From assembly GCA_003342815.1 (NCBI GenBank), contig PTEX01000144.1, positions 682,001 to 746,000 on the forward strand: 64,000 nucleotides of DNA, written 5' to 3'. Both the position numbers and the translations under genes were made by a program. Shown piece after piece: positions 13,857 to 24,852 of this stretch. The notes beneath the pieces are model-generated. The model saw nothing but the letters and a program-made list of their open reading frames with translations, was not told the DNA's origin and did no database searches. This DNA comes from Eudromia elegans. Taxonomy: Eukaryota; Chordata; Aves; Tinamiformes; Tinamidae. The number at the start of each line of letters is the position of its first letter. Position 1 is the first letter of the stretch.

Positions 13857-15614
13857 ATTTTTTTCTTGAGGAAATTGTGGGCTAGAGGGTGGAGTAGCAA
13901 CACATCCCCGCCTTGCATTCCTCCCAGCCCAAACTTGGATGTAACTCAAAGCTTGCACTGCAAACCCGCTTGATTGTGAGTAGGAACATCTGATACTGTG
14001 GTAAACATTAAAATATTATGGGATATATTCTGATTTCACTCAGATTTGTTTTGACATAACAGAGCTCAGTAGTCTCCACAGGAATGTATGCTAGCGACCT
14101 ATCTTCACCTGGTGTAAATAAGAGCACTATCATCTGACTAGAGAACTATTCTCTTTTAATAAATTAACTTGTTCTCTTTTTCAGTACTTTAAGGGTTGCT
14201 TTGCTTTCTGTTTGCTTGGTTTTACACATGCATACACACATATCTCTATAGTACAATTTATTGATATGGCTGAACAAAGACTCTTTTGATATTTTTTGTA
14301 ATTAATTTATTGTTGCTGCTGCTATTATATGTAGGGGCCCAATACATACACAGATATCGTTACAAGCCTGACTTCATTAAATTAAGGCCAGAATGGGTAG
14401 CTAGATCTGCAAAGTCTTGTCTCACCAAAGGGATCTAAGGATAGAGCTATCGAGTGTTTTGGCTAAGTGTTTTAAAGCAAATGTAAATTTCTAAAAATTG
14501 GCTGCAAAATATAAATCAATTCCAATTCTCTGCTGAAATCAGGAAAACTATTCACCTGAATAAACGTCAGAATACATATTTTTGAGAGATTTTTAATCTT
14601 CCACATAAACAGTGTATACACTAATAAACAAGGTTATAGAGCATCCAAAAGGTTACTGTATATGAGTATAACAGCTTTTCAATATAAACAACTCGATTAG
14701 TAAGGATTCCAAATGTTAGAATAAGTGTAGTTTTGAGCTGCAGTTTTTAAAAGTTGAACAAATATAAATTTGTATTTATTATTATAGGTACATTTTCAGT
14801 AATCTAGTCTGGGGAACAAGGAAAATAGATCAGGATAATTTTACTGACATCTACCGTAACAACAGTCCTTTTCATTCTCATTTTACCATAATTGTTTTCT
14901 TAGTACACTAAAGTGTTAAAAAAAGAAAAAAAAACAATCAAAATCTCATTTAAAAATTATTAGGACATATGTGAAAGTGGCCCACCTTGAGGCATGGGAC
15001 ATGTGGCTCCTGGCATTTATCTGTGGCAGTGTGGCATACATATGTGGCAATATGTTGTTAGATACCACAAATAACATTTATTCTAATTATATCTTACTTA
15101 CAAAATTCTGGAAGAACGAGTACGGAATGCTCCCAAGACATTGCCTACTCATGTCAGATCCTTTACAGCCAGTGGATGGGAATGACTCATGATGTAGACT
15201 GAAGAAATTCTGACATAGTATATAAAGAAAAAAAAAAGGTTTTGCTTCTTTCCTTTACAGAGATATTCCTTGATTGAAAATACAGACAGACCTTTCTTCT
15301 TAAATAGTAGATGAGAAACACACAGCCAAATCCCTATGCAATTCTTTGAAAATGTACCCCATGTTGATAGGCTTTCATAGCTCAACTTCTAAAGAGGCTA
15401 AACCTCATTCAGGGGCCCAAATTATCAATTTTCCTTGTTTGGGGAGCTTGAACAATTCAGGGAGATAAACATACTTCTGACCCATTGCCTAGTGATGCCT
15501 ATTTTAAAAACATGTCCTCTGTGGAAGTCACTGCAAAACAAAACGTTATGACACTTCAGTGGTGTGTGGCTGTGGAATGGAATTATGCTGGCCATGAAAG
15601 ATATTTTGAGATCT

Positions 15615-15636
15615 GTGCTCTAAGCTTTCAGAGCAC
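15615..15636. repeat. Short inverted repeat, 7-bp arms
   Basis: GTGCTCT at 15615-15621 and its complement AGAGCAC at 15630-15636 are separated by an 8-base spacer containing AAGCTT. It could form a small stem-loop. It is too short for a microRNA precursor and may be chance. Confidence 0.5.
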
Positions 15637-17251
15637 AAGCTCGCCTCATTGAAAGAAGGTTAATCCCTGGAAAAAATGAAAACAGTCAATGGAACTAAAG
15701 CTGCAAATATGAATGATCATGAACACGTGAGGCTGCTGAAAGAATATTGTCTCTGTGGGAGGACTTAGGGAAGCCAATGTACTATAATCCTTCGAATGAT
15801 TGTCCTTTTTAAGGAAAATTGCTCCAAATGCCCCTTGGGATATATTCTAAGCTTCAAACCTTTATTTTGTATTCTTATTTTTATAATGAACAAGTAGGAG
15901 TCTTATTTTTTTTTAATCTTTTTCATAATGAAAAAGAGGCAATAGTTCTGGTGGATTATACTTGATTCCCAGGAAAGATATTGAGGTTTTGGCTCTGTTT
16001 TTTTGACCAACTTAAACTGCATTGTTTAAACTGCAATGCTGTCTAAATAATTTGGTCAAGCATATCACAATATTTCATGTATTCTTATCGGTCTTATGTA
16101 CAATATGCTTGGTAACCAGTATGATCTGCCAGACACTTAAGCATTATTGTTCATTATGTTTTGATTGTCTAGGCATCTCTTTGAAAATCATTTGGTGTTT
16201 TTTTTTCTCTTAACTCTTCATGGTATTGCAACAGAGAGGTGTAATAGCCTAGGGGATGAAATTTAACACTTTAAATCAGAAAAGAACCTTCTCTAAGATT
16301 AAATAAAGCTTCATACACCACATCTCTTCTGATATTTTATGAAATTAAAGTATTTTGTAGAAATACATCAAAATTTTATCTATCTTATTCAGAATTAATT
16401 AAGGAATTTTGATGCTGTGATACTGAGGTGATAGTCAAGAGAGACATTGAATACCCAAGAAGAAAAGTGAAGTGGGGTATAGATTATTCTACCTTATACT
16501 TTTAGAAATTGACTTTGATCAGATCACTTGGGGAGGGTGTTAAAAGATGGCTTTTGGTGTGATAAACAAATAAAAATGTTTGGCAACTCTGAAGCCACCC
16601 ATTAATCAGATTGGGAGAAGCTCCATGAGGGAGGTGTTTCTTTGACAGATGCCTGCAGTTCTTGCTCGAACTGAATGAACTGTACATCTAGCTGGCTACA
16701 ACATGGAACAAGCTTTTTATTCCCCTGTCTCCCTCAGCCAAGTCCTCCTCCTCTCATCTATTCCTTGTCTGACTCTGCCTTCATGATAGAAATCTGGGTA
16801 GAGTTTCCATTGACTATTAAGAAACCTATTGTAGAAATGTGGCTGCTGTCCAGGTATCTTTTCTTGTCTCATCTTGTACTCCTTTGTAGCCCTTTTGATC
16901 TCATTCGTGTATCTGTCACATTTTTTGTTTTACTTGTTGTCCTGAAAATGTTTTTGCATTTAGATCCCTGCAGCCCTTCCATCAGCTACAGAGCTATAGT
17001 CTGCCTGTGTGTCCAGATCACGGTACTCATCTGGCTGCAAACGGGCTAGCAACTCCAAGCTTATCCATCAAACCGAAGGATAATGTTCTAAAACTGGGAA
17101 GAATTTTTGTCTTTCAGATTTAAGAAGATATCTTATGGTCAGCTTTGATCACATTATGAGCATCTTCAGAGTGTTATGTATTGTCCAGAATGCTCTTTCT
17201 AAGCTATGATGGCTCCTTGTTAATTATTTATGTATATACATCTTTATCCAT

Positions 17252-17276
17252 AAAACAAACAAACAAACAAACAAAA
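17252..17276. repeat. (AAAC)n microsatellite
   Basis: About six tandem AAAC units followed by A-rich sequence with further CAAA-like units to about 17310. A typical simple repeat. Confidence 0.93.
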
Positions 17277-20200
17277 CCAAAATAAAAATCAAACAACAAA
17301 ACCAAAAGCACTTCAGTCTTCAAACATTTTGCAGTGTTGTCCTGTGCAATCTTTTGAGTTCTGGTTTTGTAGTCCTCCCTAAAAGTGGAAAGGTGGAAGG
17401 CCATTTTTTCTTGTGGATCCTAAGCCATTCACATGAGTTTGAGGCAAATTTCAGGAAATTTATCATAAAACCAGAATATTCATATACACCGAATTCTGGA
17501 AAACTGCAGAACTTGCAAGTATTTTTTTTCTGACAGTGGCATAATTGGTAATCACTTTTTTGGGGGGGGGCTTAAGAAAGTGTGAAGTATTTTGCATGAA
17601 TAATTATGTATGATCTTTTTTTTTTTCCTAATGAAAAGTAAAAGGAGATTTACTCCAAGGACTCTGACAAAATATCCTACATGCATGCTAAACAGCCTGG
17701 TTTGTCATAATGCAATACAGTAAAACTTTAAAATGTTTAATTAATTTGTAGGTGACAGGAGGGTTACTGAAGACTTTTATCATAATTTAAAATTTTTCCC
17801 TAAAAATAGGTCTTGTATGTTGAGCTACCACAATTAAGAACTACCACATATTTCAAAGAATCCATAACACATCACTAGGAACACAACTGGTATTAGGTTT
17901 TATGCATCTTATCTACCAAAGTAGTATACTAATATTCTATACTGACAATGTAATACTAGATTATACAATGTCTTTTTCAGAATATGATATACCAGTGCAG
18001 TACAGGATGGGTCTAGCATTGTACTCAGTATAATCAAGTAATGACAAAACAAAGAGTGCACACAGTTTCAGAAACCTTCACTGTTCTTCTGGAATGCCTC
18101 CTAACTGCATACATGCTTGGTCCTAGTAAAACAGTCCAAGTAGAAAATGGAGACATTAAGATCACCCAGTGTTTTATCAGTTTCACTTTTATTGTTGTTG
18201 TTTTCTTTTTTTTAAAAAAACCATGAACTGTGAGCAGAGACAATAAAGCTGTCTCCAGTACACACATGGAAAAATAAGGATAAAGGAGAGGTCCTTGCCT
18301 GCTGTTTTGGGCCCTGCTCCCTTTTGTAAACCATGACAAGAAAGGGCACAGCAATAACATTGTTATTTCCAGAATTTGAATTAAACAGTGCTGTTGGCAC
18401 AGATTCTAGTACTATACTTCACCTTCATGTCACCAGAACACTGGCTACAAATCAACACATTAGTGTTGACATACTCCTGAATGATGTTTTTATTTTCCTT
18501 GGGTCAGCACTGTGCATTTGCACGAGCATTTCTATTACGGGGTTTCTACTACATGCTAAAGACACACATTCATACAGACCTTCAGTCTAGAGGTGACTAA
18601 CGCTTTCTAGATCTTTAATTTCAGCTACAAACTTCTCTGAAATGTTGCCTTTCAACAGCAAACAAGTACAAACCAGCAGTTTATTTTCCCATCAGTTCTA
18701 TGCAAGTAGAGATTCGCTGAATGTCCTCAATGCTTAAGATAAAATTGTCAGAGTAATATTTCTTCCTTTTTTTTTCTTTTTGCAAGAACTTTTTTTTATA
18801 TTGTTTTTGGCATTTTCTGTGACACAAAAAAAATCTATTATGAAGTGTACACAGTGCCTTGGCTAGGTGAACGCACAAAAAAAATGCATCACTAAGCTAA
18901 ATGATGAGTATACATAGATGCTGAACTGTTTCAAAGATTCCCCATTCAGATCTCCTGGCTGTTTCTTAGTCCTTTCAGTACAGATAAAGGATACACTCAT
19001 AAAGTTATTAACATATTGCTCGTGCCTCTCAAGGCCAAATTAGGAATCGATCCTTTTTCCTCTCTATCAGAAACCTACAAACTACGTTTGATGCTGTTAG
19101 TAATCAAGAATATGTGAAGCACAGAAGAAAAGGCAGAGAAAAATCAAAAGGCCAAGATAATAATAATATTATGATCAGCCTGCTGAATAATGCAGACACC
19201 AGCATAAACACTTCAATCTGCATGTCTCAGGATATATGACTTTTAATTATTTTTACATCTTCTATAGACTTGTTTATTTTAAGCTTTATGTGAGATTTCA
19301 TATGTATAAGGGAACCATTGGAGTATGGTAGTTGCATGTAGTTGTTGAGAGACAATAAAGCATACTAATAATGGTGATGTTGGAGCAGACTGAATGACCA
19401 GGGCAGAGATGTTATCAGAAGACCTTTAAAAAAAAGAATCAAACATTTTTAAGCTGTAGTTTAAATCCACTTATGCTTTAAATATTGAATGGGAAGTCTT
19501 GCATCAGTTTAGCACTTCTCACTGCATTTGAATTACTAAGAGCTTGGTACAAATATTTATCTACAAAGTCTGGCCTCCTACATACTTATCATTACAAAAT
19601 ATTTCACTATGTATTTAAGTCATGAGAAGAATGTATTAGGGAACAATATGAAAGATATATGGGTAGTATTTTTGGAATAAGTTCTTCTAAGCATACTGTC
19701 TTAGCAGGTATAAAAAAATATTAACAATTATTACCAACATAAGAGATGTTATAGATCAGACACTCTCCATAAACCTGCCTGCCGAGGACATATCTCCCTG
19801 AGAAGAGCCCAACACAGAACCTGTTTTCCACAGAGACTCTCCCACCTCTCAGAAAAGCAGGGTAGAGTTCAGGAGTCTGATCTGCTCCCGTGAATAATCA
19901 CTTTCCGTCTCCCCATAGGATCAACACCTGTGAGCAGGGTGAGTTCACTAGAGAAAAACTGGCAGCCTATTACATGGCAAAAACAACAGTACACATTGTA
20001 TAGCTAGACCATAAGCATAAGACTGCAATAAAATGCAGTATCTGCATCAATCTGTCATCTAAAGGATGCAGCTGGAAATGTCTGTATCTTGTCCCTCTGT
20101 GCAAAATTACTAACTCTGTGTTATCAGTGAATTCAGAGCCAAAACTTACAAAGCCATCAAGTATCAGCAGACTCAAATATGGGAAATACATGTAGGCAGC

Positions 20201-20820
20201 TATTCTTTTATGGGTTTTCTGTTTATTTTAAGTATCACACCCTGTCCCAAATTGAATATCAGCCATTTCTGTCATTTTCTTTATTCTCTTCCAGTTGCTC
20301 ATTAGACTTCATTTATTTATTTTCAGCTTATTTTCAGTTCAGTGCTTTAGATAAACTTGTTTTTCCTTAATGCATTTTAGAGAACAACTAGACTATGGCT
20401 GATAAAATGCAGAATATAACCTGAAGACAAAATGAGTGTCAGTAGTTCTTGGTTGTGTTCTAGCATGGAGAGGTAGCTCATCACTGTTTTTCAAAAACGT
20501 ATTGTTTACTGTATTTCTCTTATGAAGCACAGTAAATGTTAAATGAAGTATAGTTTTTCTAGTAGAGGATGACAGTTTCAGCAGTTTTCTGTTTTGTTTT
20601 GTTTTGAAGCATTGCATGTGTGTTACGTTGCTGATGACTTCTGTGTGTGATATGCTCCCTGAGTTTTTCCTCTTGCTATCCAAGATCAATATGTGACTGA
20701 GAATATATGTATGTGTTGTAGTAAACCATGGTTCTTATTCACAACATGTACTCCGAGAGCTGATCCTAGAACCTGTGCTGAATGGCTTTTGGAGGAGGTA
20801 GAAGATTGAACTGAAGACTG

Positions 20821-20850
20821 ACTGAAATTCTTGGCTTAAGGAATTTCAGT
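20821..20850. repeat. Inverted repeat, 10-bp perfect arms
   Basis: ACTGAAATTC at 20821-20830 and its exact complement GAATTTCAGT at 20841-20850 flank a 10-base spacer, TTGGCTTAAG. Two more base pairs can form inside the loop if one G bulges out. No transcript evidence is visible. Confidence 0.6.
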
Positions 20851-23677
20851 GAAGTTGTCCTTGTTTTAAAGCAAGATTGAATCTGGCTTGTAATATCCTT
20901 TGTGTGACTTTGCCAGCATTTGAAAATACACATCGTTAAAGTGTATGAATCAATTACATCCAAAAAATGCCAATGCTATATGGGTTTAATACTTGGCTTA
21001 GACGAGCTTCTTAGTGTGTAAGTACAGCATTCTCTCAGTGTGAAAATTGATGAGCAGTATAGTGATGAAATCTGATCCAATATTGATGACTGCTGATGAG
21101 TAGTCAATTATCATGCCTTGATCCAAAAGCGAATCTTACATTCCAGAAACCACTTGAACCATATTTACTCAGACACATCCAATAAAAGCCTATTCAACTC
21201 TAGTGCTCTTTAAGCTGATTTCCTATGGAAATTTTCCAACCTGCTGTCTGATTGGGTGGAAAGATGTAATCTCAAAGATAACTACATTTGAAAAATCTGT
21301 GAAAATAGTGGCTGATGGAGAAGGGAGAACTTCTAGGTGACCTGACTGAAGGAAAGGCTTCCAGATGAGTTCACAGCTTCTTAGAGATTCCCAGAAGATA
21401 AAAACTTATTCAGAATTAGAAGTGTCTCTCAGAGATACAGGGCATGAAACATTGCAGCTGTCTTCTTTGTCTGAGCATCAAGCTGAAACTGCCCTTTTGC
21501 TCGTGATCATCTGGTCACAATCAGTGTGTCTTCTTAGAGCACAGTGCAGCCCTCTTCTAAATTGCAGGGAAGCTATGCAGCTGTGCAGCAGTGACTGTCA
21601 TATGACCTGGGAGCTTGTGAAATACATAGGGCAGGTGGGGGAAAAGTCTGCTCAGTCCCTTAAGGTCTTGGCTCCCTTCCACAGTATTTCTGCACCTGAC
21701 TCGGAGTACTTGGCTCATAAGACTGAGACGCATATATGTAGGAAATGAGGCAGCATTTAGTTCCTGTGATGGTGAACTATTTGCTTTATTGTGCGTTGTT
21801 ATAAGAGAGATTCAGTCCCGCGGGGTTACACTTATTGCCACTTGCCACAGATGGGCATTCAGAGCTCCTAACTTTAGTTATGCTCCTATGGAGTCTCCTT
21901 TCAGATTTTTCCTGGAGAGCAAAAGGGCAATTTAGCCTGCTACACAGCATACAGGAACTTGCGCTATGCAACCAGTTATCCATTAACAGCTCTGAATGCT
22001 ATTAACTAGCCAAAGGAATTCTGAAATTAACAGGTAAAAATAAATTAGAAACACAGACTACATGAGAATAAAAATATACTGGCCATGAGGGCTTTGGGAT
22101 ACCCAGTACAGACTGGAGAAAGAGATAGTGGCTAATCCTAGCTCAGGCACTGTTTATCATGTAAATCAATTGTATCAAGTGGAAATAGCTCTTGAAAACT
22201 CCTGTCTAGCAGAAATGGAACTTGATGGTTTAAACTTGTATGAACATATTTCAAAGCTGTCTTACAATACTGATCATGCTATGAAATAGAGTCTTTTCTT
22301 GTTGTTGTTATTATTAACTATTTAGTGTCACTGACTAGCTAAAACTCACACAGTCTGACTTTTATCTACTTGATAGTGTTTCGCTTGCTCTCCTAAGTTT
22401 CTGCATAATGTGTAGAAAGCTTATAACTCCCCTCCAGAGTTCATTATTGACACCCTAGAATACCAAGGAAAAGCACTACTATGTTTTGGGCACACTGTAA
22501 TCATAGATAGTTAGCTATGGTAAATGGAGGCTTTGTGCCAATAAGATGGTCTATGTGTCCCTTTCTGTCCACACTAAGACTCTGTACTTAGTTCTATCCC
22601 TCTACAGAAAGTTCAGCAGTGGTTGAATTAGACCTATGGGTTTTCTTTCTTTTCTATTTCTGAATTGGGCCTCTGTATTAACTTACAGCGTAGTAGACCC
22701 TGGCATTTGCAGTGAACTTTTCCGTTTTTAAATAACCTGGTTAGGTAACTAGGTTCAATTCCATTTCAGACATCTGAAAGGAACATCTTAAAATAGTTAG
22801 AGCTTGCTTTCCTCTACTGTTCAACTGATGCAGGACTGCTAATAAGACTGCTAATTTTATTAGCCATTCAAGTTACTTTTATTGGTAAGGAATTTTATGA
22901 TCATTAGGGGAAGATCTTTCAAGCTATTTGGTTAACTGTCTTGCACGAGTCAATGTTTTCAAAAGACTATTCTAACAGGTAAATAGATCTGGAGCTTTGT
23001 TCTTTTCTCCATGAAGAGATGGTAGATGGGATTCTGACCCGTGGAAGAACTGCAGTTCTGATGCACAGTAAAATTTGGAAAAGGTATATATAACTGTTAT
23101 ACTCAAATTCAAAATTAGTATGCATAAAAGATTACCTGAATTCTGATTGAGTTAGCCACCCTTAATCTCTGTGGGAGACTAAGCTGAATGCTGAAAGAAC
23201 ACATGAATTCTCAGACTTACGAAGCTTGTCACACATATTGTTATAGCAGAACCTGGAAAGTTCATTCCAGACATCTGAGGTGCATCAAGTATGAGATTGC
23301 TATTCAGCAAACATTTCACCAAGTACTTTTGCTGGCATATTTCATTAGGGAACAATTCAGACATTGCTCAAAATAATGGAGTGGGAGGTTTACATATATT
23401 CATTTTAAAGGTATTTTAAATAGTTTATGTCAGAATATATTATTTAAAAAAAGAAAAAAACCTGCTTATTCAAATTTTCGTTTACTATTTATTTAGACAA
23501 GGTCTTTCTAAGACCAATGGGGAATTCCCTGAGCAAAGACAAAACAAACAAAAAGAAGAAAAACACATGCTCATCTAAACCAGTCTTTTCTGACACATCA
23601 TTCTGGACTGAATACAAGAATGAGATGGCTTCTGTTTTGCAGAAGGTCTGCCTAGATGATCATAAATGATCTTCTGA

Positions 23678-23722
23678 ATTGAAAAAAAAAAAGAAAATAG
23701 AAAAGGAAAGAAAAGAAAATCC
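23678..23722. repeat. Purine-only (GA-rich) tract
   Basis: An A10 run is followed by AAGAAAATAGAAAAGGAAAG-type sequence, almost entirely purine on the + strand. Low complexity. Confidence 0.85.
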
Positions 23723-24563
23723 TCATGGGTTTTATAGTATTAAAGAGCGTACATGAGACAACTTAAAAACAGAGGGTATATTCCACCTACAGGAAAATAA
23801 GGAGGGTGTAAAAATAATAATTCTTTTCCTTTTTCAGACAGATACAGACATGTAATGATATTCTTAGATTTCTCTGCTGTTGATGTTTGTTATCTATAAT
23901 ATTCAAGGAATGTTCTTGCTCTTTCTATGTACAGTTTACTTCATGACTACATACTGTTTTGAGCACTTACATTCTGTTTGCTCTGTATTGCTATTTTAAT
24001 GCAAATGATTACAAAATAATGACTTTCTACTTAAGAAATAGTCTCCATTGTTGCAGAATCCACATCTGATAATTGAATATGACTAGAAATGTGCAGCCAG
24101 AGCAGAAGGCACAGATGTATAACAGGGATCACAATCAGTTATTGGCCTGCCTAGCTCAACACAAAAGGGGAAGTACAGTTATTAGCATATTTTTTCTTAA
24201 AAATAAATAAAAAGGACTAATCAAAATGTCTTTAAGATTAAAACAAAAAATATACCATGCATTATTTTTTTTTCAGGGAACACATAATCAGAGTGGAAGT
24301 CAAGCACAGCAATTGTTTTTAAATAATCACTGTATCCCCATGTAATTTCTACAATTTATTCTGCATCTTTGAATGTAGAAGGGATTGAAAGTGAAGTTGT
24401 GGATTATGGAAGGAACTCCTATTGTCTTTTGAGATAAATTTATGATTCAGAAGGTGACTGTACAAGCTTCTTCCACTTTGGAAGCTGACTGGCTGTTGAC
24501 ATGACTGGAGCACTGTTTTAACTTCATTTACATCTCTATTGCTCTTCCCAACTTCTCCATCAT

Positions 24564-24599
24564 ACATATAAACACACATGTATATACGTACACACACAT
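24564..24599. repeat. Degenerate (CA/TA)n microsatellite
   Basis: Imperfect ACATATAAACACACATG followed by TATATACGTACACACACA. An old dinucleotide repeat. Confidence 0.8.
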
Positions 24600-24719
24600 T
24601 CAGACAAAAATACAGAGAAATTTAGGTTAAATTCATTTTAGACCAAATGACAGGTATTTTTTAGAATTTTTTTTGTCTTTTTGGTATCACTTTCTCTTAC
24701 AAGGCACACACTGTATAAT

Positions 24720-24852
24720 CAGCCAACTACACTGTAATTATGTTGCAAAGACTATGTAAATACCTAATTATTTTCATGCAGATTACTTGATAATTATACT
24801 ACCAGTTACCAAGTAATTCAAAGAATAATTACCATGTAACTTCCACTTTTTA
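24720..24852. promoter_or_regulatory. Candidate enhancer with a cluster of homeodomain cores
   Basis: Four TAATTA cores occur within about 100 bp (24735-24740, 24765-24770, 24791-24796 and 24826-24831), together with AGTAATTC, GATTACTTG and an octamer-like TTCATGCAGATTA. Clustered TAATTA sites are common in homeobox-controlled developmental enhancers. The background is AT-rich, so TAATTA is not rare by chance. Activity and conservation are not shown. Confidence 0.25.

Larger units (their letters stand above)
8001..16000. other. AT-rich non-coding DNA with one CpG-retaining block
   Basis: No exon is recognisable. Open frames at 9202..9534 (110 codons), 13354..13590 and 14971..15192 on + have no recognisable domain and no supporting splice context. 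The stretch holds simple repeats near 8.5, 8.8, 10.0, 11.0 and 13.8 kb, a 7-bp-arm hairpin at 15615-15636, and the CpG-containing candidate regulatory block at 12.85-13.1 kb, which is listed separately. Confidence 0.7.

Noticed and set aside
16675..17049. 124-codon hydrophobic frame that looks membrane-spanning
   Set aside because: The hydrophobicity comes from T-rich codons. No family features or splice context are present.
21365..21748. 127-codon open frame on +
   Set aside because: It has no recognisable domain, an ordinary composition and no convincing splice or promoter context. The length is expected by chance in 64 kb.
22690..22775. tRNA-like T-arm GGTTCAATTCC
   Set aside because: No matching acceptor stem, D-arm or anticodon arm can be built upstream.
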